This document shows, in pieces, positions 1 through 14,700 of a stretch of DNA of 64,000 bases. The position numbers and the translations under genes were made by a program. The stretch comes from Tubiluchus corallicola (taxonomy: Eukaryota; Priapulida; Priapulimorpha; Priapulimorphida; Tubiluchidae). The notes beneath the pieces are model-generated. The model had not been told where the DNA came from and did no database searches. It saw nothing but the letters and a program-made list of their open reading frames with translations. The stretch lies in NCBI GenBank assembly GCA_030141605.1, contig JAQGDQ010000003.1, positions 1,631,501-1,695,500 of the forward strand, in the 5' to 3' direction. Each line of letters starts with the position of its first letter. Positions within the stretch are counted from its first letter, which is position 1.

Positions 1-1043
1 CAATTTGAAAAGTTAATATTCAATCTTGTAAGATCCGAACAGCTCAAAAAAAGCAACAGGATACTCAAAATGTGCACTTTCTTGTTCAAAATGTGTGTGT
101 TAAAACTTAAAAACTTAGAGTAAGTTTAATTCAGTTTGAAATAATTCTTTAAATCACATATTTTGAGCATTTTCACCTCCAAAGTTATTGAGTACGATAG
201 CTCCTACTCATTAAAAATGACTGGCCATCTTTAAATAGTGATAAGCACTGTTGTTATTCAAAAATACGCGAAGGCTTACTCAATTTTATTGTAAAGAGTG
301 ATCCATTTGAATGACAAATAAAGAATTAATATTATGATAATATAATACATTATATAATTAATATATAATTAATAAAGATTATGATAAAGATAATGCAAAA
401 AGTGAGCTAATAATTCTCCAAACCACGTGTTTTGAGCTCTATAATCATTTAAAAGTTACTCGCACTGACTAGGTTATCAAACGAATGACTGACTATTTTT
501 AAAAAGTCAACCAACGACTTAAGTGAGTCAGTCCTCGGTCAAGAAACCAGTATTAAACACAGTTAAAAACGTGGCGCAAAGTTTTATACTTGAGTCTTAA
601 ATTTTAAAATTTTTATGCTGAGCATATTGTAGCTGTAGGATTTATACAAAGAAAGTAAGTAATGCTGTGTTAACTGACTTGTTGCGTAATCTAAATAATG
701 ATTAACCTAGGATCCCAAGGAGTTTAGCAGCAGTTACTCTTAGTAATTAAGCCAATATCTTGCTTGGAAGAAATCGATACAATGTTTATTTTGCGTTCTG
801 CCAGTCAACACAAACAGACTGCCCAGGGTCTTAATGTATAAACTCAGCGTCTCATATGGTACTGATTAGCCAGAAATCCAAGTGGCTGAAATGAGTAAAA
901 CGGTCAAATAAGGTCACAAATCTCACAATTTTAGACATTAGCTCTAAAACAGCAACCGTTTGTATTATTTTGCAGGACATGCTAACAGATGACGCTGAGC
1001 TCCTGGACAGTATAATTGTAGAATGAAGCCAACATTCACGTAG

Positions 1044-1049
<6 letters not shown>

Positions 1050-1079
<30 letters not shown>
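1050..1079. repeat. (AT)n microsatellite
   Basis: About 30 bp of uninterrupted TA dinucleotide, followed by a short TG run. Confidence 0.95.
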
Positions 1080-1081
<2 letters not shown>

Positions 1082-1259
1082 GTGTGTGTGTATTTGTTGA
1101 ACTTTAATTTCAGCAACTTTTGATGTTTCAATGCATGGTGTTTCCGAAGTGTACCAAATGGATTTTAACACAATATGGATAAAAATTGAATTATATCATT
1201 AATGCTATAGTAAGTGGTTTTGTTAAGACATAGAAAAGTGCTCGGGCTGATAACCGTAC

Positions 1260-1502
<243 letters not shown>

Positions 1503-3509
1503 ACATTAGATTGTAGCTTGTCTGACTGAAATGCTTTATATAAGAACATCTTCTCGTCTGCCAACTGTTACTTGGAAAACTCTCACTATCATTTTTATAT
1601 TAGCAAAAACGTGACTTCTATTGTCCAATGAAATTTTCCTCTGGTAAGTTTATTTAGCAAAGATTGAAGCAGCACTAATAAAAAGCACAGATTTTCTTAC
1701 GTTCTCGTGTCAACAAACCTAGTAGGCAACTTGGAGGTTGATGTCCAATTTATGGCTTGTATAGCAACCGCGCGGCTGGGACCAAACCCAATTCCCACAG
1801 TAGCGCGCAGCTATGTAACGAAATCCCATAAAGACGTGGTAAGAAGTAAAGCACAACAGGGTAACTCTATCTAGTAACGCAAATCCAGTACACAAACTCG
1901 AGGCAGATCCAGAATATTTGTGTACGTAAACCTTTTTAAATATCCAAATTTCAAGCTGTTGTTTTGGCAGTTACGAAACCAACATCAATACCCGCAAACC
2001 GGAAACAAAATAAAATAGCACCCTTAATAAAGAAGTTCGAGAAAAAAGATACAAGCTAAGGAAAAGGATTGAAGCCATGCACCTGGCCTTAACTGCTGCC
2101 GCCATCTACAGCGATATTGTTTCACTAATGGTTAATAAGCGCCTAATACAAGCTTATACATGGTTCAGAAAAGTGAAATAAAAAAATATTAGTAAATTAA
2201 ATAACTTATGATTGTGCCAACAAATTTAACGAGATACCAAATGCAAAAACTGAAAATCAATAGTTAACAGCTGTACCAAAAATTAGTATTTTTATACTGG
2301 GCTTTTTAGTCAAGATGAAATTCATGAAAATGATATTAGGGCAGACCAAATTAAATGTCAAGATAAACTAAAACGTCATATTATCTTATATAAGTAGAAT
2401 GCGGGGAGAAAGTTAGATCACAGTTTCTATCAGAAACCATTTTTTCTTCCTAAATCAGAAGCGCAGTTTGTCTTAGATTAGCGTTCACCATATACATTCT
2501 AGACGAACACTCGAACTTATGACAACTTATCAAAACCTAATCTTTCCTGTTGTCGAAAGGAATCTGTGGAGCAGGTGGAGACTAAGGCGTACAAATCTCG
2601 AGAAATCTCGCGCCGATTCCCATGAGAGAGTATTTGGTAAAATCGCTACATTCATCATATTGCGCCATTTCGCATCGTGTATTTAGTTCGCTGTGCTACA
2701 CAACAAACATCGAGGTGAACAGGAAAAAACTTTCCACTTTCGAGTATCTACGTCAATAGTCTTTCGTTATTTGCAACATACGAAATCTGCAATACTAAAT
2801 TATTACAACCATACGCATTTTAAAAGAAATTATAAAAATGGACGCGAAATTACAAAAACTGCGTTAGTTCAAAATTATTAAAACTTTTCAAATGTGATGG
2901 TACTTTTAGGCCTATAACTAGAAAACATGCTGTAATTTAATCATATTGCCAACTACCCTAGCAAAAACTTAGTTTGTTTTCACAAGTGAATTTATAGTTA
3001 TTTGTACGCAATCTATGGATGAATGTATACATACGAAACCGGTAAATAAGCAAATACTTTAAAAATTTCACAGTGTGACACTATGATACATTGACTTTTG
3101 GCTTTAAAAATGTAAGTTTATACCTTTAGTTGCTTTATGTTCTGGCCGAAAAACTTCCGCATGTTAAAAATTTAAATGCGGAACAACGTCAAATTTTTTA
3201 TAAATAAATCATCAATTGAAAAATAGCCGTGTCGATGTATTTAAAGCACTCAATACATAGCAGAGAAACAATAATGAAATCAACGAGCTTACGTAATGGT
3301 CTTCACCACAGAACATAAAGTATTGATAAAGATTTATTGTAAAGAAAAAATGAAACTTTAAACTAATAGATTATCCTAAAACTGCAGTATTTGGATTCTG
3401 GAATTTCCAGAGAAAGTGTTCGACGACCGAACAGAGCCGTTTGACTTTGATGTGCTAACTTTAATTAGGGTCTACTGACTAAAATTGTCAAGGGCTGAGA
3501 TCCAATGGC

Positions 3510-3806
3510 TCTTAAAGAAGAAACTCTGTCATCTGTTGCAGGACACACCTTCGTCTTTTCAGCAATGAAAATGGTGGACGCATGGAGCACCTTGCTGTAA
3601 ATTTTAACAATAGTGACAAATAATTTTTATTTCGATATTTATTTCTTTGATATGTGTCCTTAAAGAACTAAGAAACTGTGTCATCTGTTGCAGGACACGC
3701 CTTCGTCTTTTCTGCAATGAAAATGGTGGGCGCATGGAGCACTTGCTGTAAATTTTAACAATAGTGACAAACAATTTTTATTTCGATATTTATTTCTTTG
3801 ACATGT
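3510..3806. repeat. Tandem duplication, two copies of about 150 bp
   Basis: Copies at about 3510-3659 and 3660-3806 are offset by 152 bp. They share long identical runs, such as TCATCTGTTGCAGGACAC and GCAATGAAAATGGTGG, and differ at scattered bases and small indels. No coding potential seen. Confidence 0.9.
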
Positions 3807-6334
3807 TGTTTTAAAGCTTCCGCATCTCTGAGCAAATTTACGGGAATGGCTCAAATTTTTTGCGGTTTATACCTAAGTGTCTGTAACTCAGCTTGGCAAT
3901 TTTTAAGTGATTCCAATACTTCCTTTTAACATCGTGATTAAAACTTCGGCACGTTGTTTTGCGCTCCCAGATATATGAAATATAGCACGCCTTGTACTTG
4001 CAGTTGCTTCTTTGCATTAATAATAATACTTAATAACAAATTTTATAACAACAATGAATGATAATAAATACATGTATTTGGCTTACCTGAGTTACGAGAA
4101 TAACTCGTCAAAAGCCGCATACATAAAACATTATGGCTAACTTCTCCCATGATACGCTAGTACAGCACACATGCATGCAGTCTCTTACTAACGCACGGCA
4201 TAGTGATCATATCAAATTAATTAAAAATAAATAATTAATAACTATAAATATTAATGTGTAATTTTCATAATACAATGTATGCACAGGTCGTTGGGCATGC
4301 ATACATGCAAGGTACAGGTTTAATTTCTGCGAAGAACAGCTGAGTTAATATATGACTGATAGTCTTTATGAATCACAACGACAAGAAGTTTATTTTAAAT
4401 ATTATACGATATGTCAGATTTGCATCAAAATTATTCTTCAACATTAAAAAAGATCAGATTTTTATTTTGCGAATATAAAATTAGTGAGCGTTTCAGAATA
4501 AGTTATATAATAACAGGGAATTCAGCTTAAAATTTACAACATAGGTGACTTGTTTAATTGCAATAATGCTAATTAACGTGATTTTAAAATATGTATTTAA
4601 TTCGTTGCAGTTGTCTCAAATGTTAGTCAGGTGCCTTGAACTGAAGAATAGTAGTAATAGAAAACGCCTGTACTAAATATCGGTGCCATTGTTTTTTGGG
4701 TTGAAACTCTCAACCCAAATCGCTATTCTGCTGGACGTTGTTGTTGTCATTGTTGTCGCTCTTGTCGTTGTCGTTTTTTTGTTGATGGGCAGCATTTGAA
4801 AAAAGCCCAAGGCTCCGTGAATTCGCAATGGATTTACATAAAACTTCACATGAATATTTACTATAGCAAATTTCACATCGACTGACGGAGTCGGTCCGCC
4901 ATTCGATCCGCCATTTTATATTCATTTTATATTCATTTCTAATCTACAGTCTTGAGTTAAGCGAGTTCCTCGGTCAAGTAGTTCGAATCGAACTAGTTTT
5001 TTTCAAATTAGCACGTATGTGGCGCTAAACAGTTTCTGCTTACTGCTTAGCAAGCATAATTTAGCTGCGCGAAGTAAATAAATTGTGTAATATTCCAGAA
5101 AACACAATCACCGCCACAATCTCACCAAACAATCAACTGACGGTAGTCAAAATAACTGCAAGCTAGTGGTGAAAGAACTTCATTAATATGAATGGCAAAG
5201 TGAAAAGGCACCAATAGTAAATAATTCAGTTGCTATTACAATAAACACGCACGCAAAATGGATTAATCTACGCAAGGGGAGGATCGCTTCAAACTACCGT
5301 CGGGGGAACTCAAGTAATTTAGGGCACAGACGCTTGCACCTAAACTAACTTGTTAACATTTCGTTGCAGCTTTGTAGCGCTCTTCCCACTGGAAGTTTAA
5401 CATTACGTCCTCTCGGGGCTAGCAAATTATTATAAAACCTTAGTTACATTAGGTAGAACTGGTCTGACTGTACTCCGTGGCAAAGTGGACCCGAAGGAGT
5501 TAAATCAGAGACTCATTTCTGCACGGGTGTTGAAAATTGCCAGTCCGCCATCGAAGTGTACCAAGGGGATGTTAAAAAACTGTGCCTCCAAGCTAAATCT
5601 GGGTTGACGGCAGGATAAAGATTATTAATGGTAGGTACGTTATCTTCAATTTAAATTTTTATTCATATTCTATGAAACTAAAGGCAGTGCTTAAATGCTG
5701 TTAATGGAATACCAAAAGCAGATTTTTTTATTTTAGAAACATCTGTTTTAATAATTTACATTAAATACAAAAGTTCAAAATCGGTGGGCATTTTTTTCAA
5801 AAATTATCAGCGCAATTTCTACTTTAACTTGATTTCCGACAAGTTAAACATCGGTTTAGCTGATTTGCTAGTCGTACAACAATTTCGCCGTTTATTTCTG
5901 TATGCAAAACTCAACCAGCCAGACTTGTCTATCTGTCTGTTATTGTTAAGAACTGTAGGCTTTAGGAATGAGCTTGGTGCAAGTCGTACCAAAATTAATA
6001 GGCTTTTAGAACCTGTTTCATTAATTTTCTATCCGACTGTAAGATCTTAGATACTTTTATAATAATTGTTGTTAACTGTAGTACATCTAGACCTATCACT
6101 AAGGCTTGCGGTAGTTGTAATTTTATGTCTGGATGTACTGCCTGAAATTTTTGAAATACAATTAAATGAAGTATTTTACGATAGTGAAAAATATTTCAAT
6201 TAAATGCCTTGGCACCAATTGCGCTAATACTTTTTAACAGCTTAGTAGTGCTACCATAATTATGGCAATTCATAGCAGAAACTTTCATTAGAAAGATATA
6301 GCGAAACAAATTGTGAAGTAGGTTTATTGTATTG

Positions 6335-6525
6335 TTAAACTGGTGTTCTTTAACTAACAAATTCGCATTTCGAAAATACTCGCAAAACGAAAATTTTTAT
6401 ATCTTTTTATATATTTTCTGTGCTTAAAAATTCTTGTTCTTAATTATTAAATTCGCATTTCGAATACCTATATCTAATACGAAAACATTTTGCATCCTTT
6501 GCTCTATTTTCTCTGATTAAATATA
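6335..6525. repeat. Diverged tandem duplication, unit about 90 bp
   Basis: AATTCGCATTTCGAA occurs at about 6360 and 6450. Each copy is followed by a related ACGAAAA...TTTT and a TATTTTCT-TG/CT-G end. Clearly diverged copies of one unit. Confidence 0.7.
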
Positions 6526-9479
6526 TGTAACCTAACTTTGTAGAGCAAAATAAAGTAATTAAGAAAAAATAACTGCAAAATGATTATAATAATTGCCATC
6601 AAGCAATAAAGGGAAGTTTTATGAGCGTTTGTACCTAAAGAGTAAATTAGATGCTTGAGAGCGTGTCTAATGTTGCTGAACATAGAATGTGTTAATGATT
6701 ATGTTAGTTAATGCAAACTCTGCCCAGGGACTACTGCTAGTTGACAATCACTATGGAGTCCCATAGGAAAGTTAAACTGCATGTAATTACATTTCACTCA
6801 GCGCTTAAACACGACGTGTAAATGGCTGAATTTATAATTCAGTGCAACGAATTCAAAATTTCACAAATATATTCACTAGAGAGTGAACGATTCGAGCCGC
6901 GCCTACATAATAAATTTGTTAATTACGGTTTTAGTGAAAGCGTAAAGAGCCTGTATCTTGAGTTAAGTAAACAGGAGAAAGGGAGAAAGAGAGATGGGGT
7001 GGAATGCCAGGACCAAGACCCTTCGCCAAAATATTTGCGGAGAGGAGCAAAAGGGGTGAAAATGGAAGGCCTATTCTTACTGATCTCTTCTAACTTGAAC
7101 TATTTCAATCTGTGTTTACAGACGTATTTTCGATTTATACTTATACCAGCATATCAGTATTTACGGCGTGTCAACTTTTTTTAATAATAAGTTTAGTAAA
7201 TCCGATTGAATGTTTTTAATAGGTGCTTTTTCTTTATTGTTTTATTGTGTCATTTATGTGTTTTTCTCAGTTGAATTTGTTTAAGTACTGTTGTATTTGT
7301 TTGTAACTATGCAGTGAAGTAAAATAATGATCACCGATCTAATATTTATATCCTTATTGATACTTTTTAAATAAAGTGATTTTCCTACTGCAGTACATTG
7401 TTTTTATTGGGTTCCTCGCTTTCTTGTATTTACGGCACGTGTTGCCATCTACGTTTACTAAAGGGCGCATTCACATGCTTGCGAAGCAGCCAACGACGTA
7501 AACCATGCCGATGATTTGACAGATAGAATTGACTAGTGACAATAGTTGCAGATCGAATGTGCATTTCAACAATAAGAATAGGAGAAAATACTGTATTTAT
7601 GGTTAAAGCAAAGAAGTGAGTGAATGAAGAAACAGACAGATGAACAAACGTAACGAATGAGCAAAAAACAACAACAGGATTAAGTAAATGAGAACTGTAA
7701 CGAACGAACGAATAAACAAGGAAGAGATGCTACTGTGAAATTGAAAGCCACCTGCACATCTACATAGCTCTTCAATCATAATTATAAAAACATTAGCAGG
7801 TAAACGATGAAATGAAGAGGAAGCCTAATCGCTAATCTCGCGCACGCACACTCGACACGCTAAAACAGACAGTGTATCGTGAATGCAACATCTATAGCGT
7901 AAACAGATCAAGCTGTGTATCATGAATACAGCAGCCAAGACGAAATCCGTGGCAAAGCTTCCACGTTACAAATGAAGTGACATTTTTAAATCACAGCTGC
8001 TTGTTATATTGACATAAATGTATTCACATGCATTGTCTTTTTAATGTTTTTACATTAACACACATCGTTCCTTAACTGTATCTCGATTCAGCCTAAGATG
8101 ACTGTTTTTGAAAAAAAATTGCTTGAATTTTCTAAACATTTTCACATTTATTGCCCCAAATCTTTTTTTAATATGCTTGCTATTAATAAAGATGAGCAAA
8201 TGCTTTTGTCCTTAATATTTCTCTTTAATTAGTTGCTACTAACATTTTGTAACAATGAATTATTGATTCTGACCAATTGTTTTAATTAGCTAATGTTATA
8301 GATTATCAGGTAGAGAAAAAAGTGATATATCTCATATAACAAATTATGTTCATAATTTTCACATCGAAAAGTAAAACTGATGAACCAGTCACTTAGCTTC
8401 GGCAACATTGGAAAACATTTAATTTAATGCAAATGTATTATGTATATATTGGTCTTCGGTGCCTCAGGGCGAAAATAATGCATTTTACTGGACCACAATG
8501 TAGACATACACAAGCATGCATGTGCACATGTATACATGTCATTGCATGTGTGCGCAAAAAACCTGACAGTACTTCAAATTGACATTTATTTAAAACATTT
8601 TATCTTTCTACATACAATTACTTGGTCAAACATCGAAAATTACGACGCTTCCGAAATTGAAAAGTCAGATTTCAGTATCTCAGCTTGAAAATAAAGACTA
8701 GAAAGAAAATATTCGTTTTAGCCTTAACTTTCACCTAACCTCATAGCAGAAACCACACAAGCCAGCGATAAATTAAACTTACATATTTGCAAGATACAAG
8801 GTGCCAACACCAGAACAACTTAAAATATTTACACAAAGTTAAGCTGCTTTGATTTTTTTCGTTTTGAGCTATATACACCAAGCCGCGAACCAATTTTAAT
8901 TTGATTTGTTCGACAAAAACCGATACATACTTACCCGGAATCGTAATTTATTCTGAATTTGGAAGAGCAAGAAGTCATTTGTGCTTATCTCTCGAATCAG
9001 TATTGCTCAAGGAATGACATTCTAATGACCTAATTGCTTATTTATGTACATTTGATTGTGATATGCGACTTAATGTGAAAACGTCGCGTACATATTGACT
9101 CATGGCTTGTAGACTGAATCAAAATTTAATTTGGCTTTGATACACATCTTAATGTGCGCAAATGCTACACAGTAGAACAGAAATTTTACATAATTTGTAG
9201 AATACACGCCGTTGCCGTTATATGATACCATGCATTGAAAAGGAATTCACACTCGAAGTTAGCAAAATGGTGACGTAAAGTGAAAACAATGTATAGTTGT
9301 TACAATTCAATGATGTCCGATGGAAGGCGTGACAGACCGTAAAGACGAAAAAATTCAAAATTTGGAGTGGCATTTTTTGAAATTTACGCATTTAATTTAT
9401 GCTTGGCATTTGATTAGCAGCTTTCGTCCAAGATGATAGCAGCTTTAAGTGACAAAATGACTAGGCTTCGGGGATTGTT

Positions 9480-10232
9480 ATCAGTAACCGTTTTCAGTGT
9501 GAAAGCGGCATGTTTTTAAGTCACATCCTACCATTGTTTAGCAAGCAGTCCAGAGGAAATCGCCCAAAACATGAAATAAGGCTTATGTGACACTATGACG
9601 ACTTAAAAGTTTGCCTAAGTAACCGTTTTCACTGTGAAAGACTGATGAAAGTAGTTACTAACGACGTGCGGATACTGGATAAGCCGTTCAATCAGTAACT
9701 GGTTCGGCCGTCTAAGTAACTGTTTTCAGGTTTCAAGGTGACATCTTTAAATTCAACGCTGACATGATTCTGGTGAATAATCTGAATAAATGTTTATTGT
9801 GCGGGAGTGTCTGCACTAAAGTGGCTTTAGTAAACTGCGTGAGTTACCGTTTTCTGCCTAAAAAGTACATGTAGCCTAATTTCTCGGACAGCATAGAGAC
9901 ATGACATGAATAAATCACTTGGGTAACTGCTAGCACTGTGGAGTGCTATCCTAACGTTGCCTTACGACAGACACTAGCCAGACTTTAGGAAACCGTTTAA
10001 GCTGCTCCTTTCAGTGTATAGTGCTCCCAAACTTGGTATAGCTCTGGTAAACCTTCCGAGTAAACTACTTTAGTGTCATAGTGGTCTTACGCTGCACACA
10101 AGGACACAAGGATGTGTTGAGTGAACCATATCATTAACCACTTTTGATGTGAACAGGACTTATATAATATACTCACGTCGCGTTACTAAACAGTCTCAAA
10201 GACTCTAAGTAACCGCATTCAGTATTTCAAGT
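9480..10232 (+). repeat. Degenerate minisatellite with core AAGTAACCGTTTTCAGTGTG
   Basis: The core occurs near 9483, 9616 and 9712, with weaker forms near 9841, 9919, 9985, 10057 and 10205. Spacing is irregular (about 65-133 bp). The first two copies are almost identical over 23 bases; later ones drift to TAACTG, AAACCG and TAAACT. Confidence 0.75.
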
Positions 10233-10599
10233 AATGCGTTGACATGGCTTACAATAAGTGGGAAGTGCGCATGCATACGAAAGCGAGCTGATTTCTGGAA
10301 AGCAACATGTTTTGATTAAACCCAATTTCTTGTAGGGAAACGAGGTGGGTCGATGAAAGGAGGGATGTAACACGGGATGCGCACACAGCTTAAGAGAGTG
10401 TTGTCATTTACCATGGAAAAACTCCCTAAATATATAATCCGGATCAGCGAAACTGTACAAAGGATCAATTTTCATATTTAACTGGGGACTAGGAAGGTTG
10501 GAATAGGAAAATGTGAATCGCGCAAAAAGTAACAAATGGATGTCTTGTATAAAACTGCCTAAATAACCGAAATTCTAAGTTTTATGTGTATTGTCTCTC

Positions 10600-10760
10600 T
10601 TACGGAAATAGAGGGAGAGAGAGAGACACACACAGAAAAACCAAAAGAGAGAAAAGGGCACAGACAGAGAGGAAGAGAAAAAGAAAGTGTGTGAGAGTCA
10701 CAGAAAGTGAGGAGAGAGAGAAACAAAGGGAAAGAGAGAGAGAGAGAGGGGGGAGAGATG
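10600..10760. repeat. GA/CA-rich low-complexity tract
   Basis: Purine-rich GAGAGA with ACACAC interruptions. It opens frames on both strands that code only for Arg/Glu or Ser/Leu runs, so these were not called as genes. Confidence 0.95.
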
Positions 10761-11675
10761 GCAGACTGTGATGACATTGCGTTGTGCAATACATCAGAAT
10801 GGAGCAGTAATTATCCCCTGGAGAGCGTACACCATGAATTATTGCGTACCTGTTCATCAGTTAGTCTAATTGCTTCTTAATTTTAAAAGGTTTGCGAGCA
10901 CGGTGCGAATCGCTTGTACCCAAGTGGGGATTGAACAATCAGTGGAAATGTTCGCCCAAATTATTAATGACTTGGCGTCACAGGCACGAGTATTTTCGTC
11001 ACTCGCCAACAAATAAACTTATACAGCAATGTGAAATTAATCACTTGAAAATATTTTTATTTCCTTTTTATTATTTTTTAGCTGCCTGTTTTTTCTTGCC
11101 TGACAGGTACTTTCACTTTTCAGGTCTGCTCAGAGACGTTACATGGTTAAATACTAGGTATAAATCGAGCCAGGGTGGTAATGTCTTTTTACTTTCCGGT
11201 AAAAAAATTTTGATCCAATTAATCCAAAAATTAATCCAATTTTAATTTAACATTTAACGTTTTAACCAATAAGCGATCAAATTCGACGCTCGTTTTGTTT
11301 TGTATCAATGTTCCTCGGCATTTTGCTTGAGAAACTCTTTTTTAATACCACAACGTTTGGAGATATCGCGTTTTTTCCACATGCTACAAGTTGTAAAATT
11401 AAAATTAAAACAACATTAGCGTTTAAATTTCAATAGGTAGTTCTGTCTGTGAATTTCCAAATAAAACTGTAAAGATAAAATGAGTAAATACTGAGATGCA
11501 ACACACTCATATTATTAAATATCCTGAATTGAAAGAACAAGATTTCTTTATTAAGATTACAATTTCATAATTTGTTGTTGCATTATCGTAAGAACTGGAT
11601 TTTTTCAGTTAATTCAAGAAACTATGAACACATGCGACTAAAACGCTAATGTAAAATTGATCAGAATAAAAATTT

Positions 11676-11712
11676 AAATAATAAAATAAAATAAAATAAA
11701 TAATAGAATAAA
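11676..11712. repeat. (AAAAT)n short tandem repeat
   Basis: AATAAAATAAAATAAAATAA run, about 35 bp. Confidence 0.85.
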
Positions 11713-14700
11713 AGTTACTAAACATCACATTGCAAAACTAAGCTACTTATACTAGATTACAACTGGCTGATATTACAACATTATAATCAGAAGCCAGGTT
11801 GGCAAATCAGAAAGTAAAGCTAGGCAAAGAGCCAAACAAGTAAATTACGAAAATATAACCAACCAAATTAGAAAACAGTTTAATAAATAAAGAAAATTAA
11901 TATTGTGACGACGGCGAGCAAGATTGTTCAATATCGGATTGTTGCAATCTTGTACCATATGTGGGCAAGGAAGTAGGGGGGGGGGGGCAGCAAGCACCAA
12001 ATTAAAGCTTGCCCACAATTATTAAGCCTTTACAATCAAAGAATCAAACAACACAATAGTTAACAAGTCACGAGGAATTATATTATACCACCATACTAGC
12101 ATGTACAATCACAGGATCAAATAACACAATTATTAACAATACTAAAATACCACTATAGTAAAACACAGCGGAACAATTAAGGGAAAAATTAATACCAGGT
12201 GTGTTAAAGTTCTTGCACACTACAAGTCAAGTTAAATTTAAGTTAGTTAAGACTGCCAAACGCGAAGTAATTATGAGACGAACTTCGCAACGCCATATAT
12301 CCAGTGGTGACAACGTAAAAAACTAAATTTAACAGGAAATTTATAAGAAACTTCCAGGCTTCAATCACCTGTTCCTCATGCTGGTTGCGATTACGGAACA
12401 GGTGCTTAATTGGTACACGCATCTGGCGTGTTCACCTACTAAATCGACAAAGCCATTCCATAGCGACGTTTTTATAGCTGGTATTCAACGCTATCTATGC
12501 AATGGCTTCGTAAGAACCGGACCATCGCAATGTAGAGAAGGAGGTCGAAAATAAATGGCATTTTGCCACCGTAACAATGTATTAGTCATTTACTCATTTA
12601 ATTTTTACAGAGTAACATTTGCCAAACCAGCAGAACTATTTATCGAAATTTGAATGATATAATTTTACAGAAGTTACCATTTGAGACAGAAACATAATGT
12701 TCTTATATAAACGTTAATGTTTTAAATAAAGAATTATTGAGGTTTTAAAAACAGTAATTAAATAAACAAGTTCTGCTTTTATTAAAAGTTTTTATCAACT
12801 TCAAGTCAATTATACGCTTGTAAACACCTGTACATATATATAATCGTGCATTATCAGCATAGTTGACTGAAGGAGATTTGCTGTGCCTTTTGAAAACCAC
12901 AGGTTAAAAATAGTAACCGCATCTGTGTTTGCTTGCATCTAACGCACAGTAGTCAAGGTGACATTGGCTGAAGCACCGAAACTACCATAAAAGAACTAAA
13001 CAATAAGTTGATGCAATAAAACAAGATAAGGTAGCGCCTATATGCATTGCCTAGAGAGAATTAACTAAGTGAGTCTAAAGTGTACCTCTTTGCCCTACAA
13101 TTAATTGCTCTCCCATTTCACTCTTAAAAATTTTCAATGGAAATCTCAAACTCGACAGATTATTTAATTACCGATGGTGAATACCAATGAAACTGCGTGA
13201 CCTGAACGACGAGAGGAACTGAATCACTTAGACGTGTGCCATCCTTTCTGACATTCTGAGTGGATTTAGGGATCCGGGGATGTCTGAATGAGGTTACTAA
13301 TCAGAGCTGAGTAGGGCAGACTGGTGTCTAAGAAACAGCATGCGCATGTCAGGAGTAATTTGTAGCTTTTTCTTTTGGCTTTAAACAGGAGCATCGCGAA
13401 TTAATTAAGCCTGTTTCTACAATTGCTCTATTTAAGGGAAACTGAAAAAGTTTGTTACAACACGACAACCAAGTAAATAAATAACTGGCAGTGTGCCCAG
13501 TAAATGCGCCTTCATGTGCAGCGTCCAGACATTTGCCATTTAAGTTTTCTAAACATGATAACATGAGCTTTGCAGCAAATTATGTAACAATTAATATTCA
13601 TGCCATTATTCACACAATGCAGGCGTTGGTAATTGTATATAAAGTACATAAAAGCGGAAATTTTAAAAAAAGTTAAAATTTAAAAGCTTAGAAACTTGAG
13701 TCAAATAAAAACAACAGTGTCCATAAGTGTAAAATTAAACAGTCGCTCTTACAAATGTCCTTTAAATTAATCATTTTCGCACGCGTACGTGACTACATCA
13801 CCATCGGCAGCACTGAGTCGTGAAAAACATTCATTACTTGCGTCTTTTTGTTGCAAATTTTGCGCGCTATTCCTTTAATTTCTTACTCATGGTTCAATAT
13901 GGCATGTTCACGAGATGTGAAACCATAAGTCATCAATGAGGTATTGTTTTTATGTAAGCAAATTTAATCTTCTGCTTGAATGAGAACAATGGAAACTGAA
14001 CCGTAAATGACATAATTTGTTACGAAAGGCATGTGCTGCAAAGCACCAATGCTGAGCACTTGTGGCCACGAGACTTGTTGACATCAAACACAGAGTGCGT
14101 CTCAAAATGCGTTAGCGTTGATACGTTGATACGACACTAGATCATCTCACTTAAATTACTGGGGCCAAACTCATGAAGTATTTAGTAAACGCAGCCGATC
14201 TTAGACCATTATTGTCCTGTCTACAACGGAGAATAAAGTCGCAAGTCAATTATTGGACTAGCTATTTGCAAATTGAGGTGCAATCTTTTATTAATGAAGC
14301 TGATGCAATGTAAGTATGGAAGCAGAAATATCTCGTCTTCCTAGGCTGTCATTCAGACATTGTATGGATCACACAGAAATACGTACGTTAGAAGCGGATA
14401 AATAATTTGGATAAAAGTACGCGGATAATGATTATTAAACGGTCTAAAATTTCTGTAAGCCAATAGTTAGCTATTTCTGATTGGTTTTCGTGCGTTTTTG
14501 TGCATAAGGAAGACGTTACCGAATCAAAAAATAAACAGTAAACTTTTCTACTGTTTATAATTTCAATCTATTCTAATGTTTATTGATAATAAAGGCTATT
14601 TTCTTTTGCAATGTATTCAAAATAACTGGACACTAAAATCAAGTTGTGTATATTATATCTACACCGCACAAGGAAATTTAGCTTTTCTCCTATGAAAACA

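Noticed and set aside
713-722. TCCCAAGGAG as a COE site
   Set aside because: One mismatch, isolated, and with no positional support.
6822-7184. 120-codon plus-strand frame
   Set aside because: No recognisable motif, AT-driven composition, and it lies in a presumed intron; chance frame.
10559-10857. Overlapping open frames on both strands
   Set aside because: They come from the GA/CA-rich low-complexity tract and encode Arg/Glu or Ser/Leu runs only.
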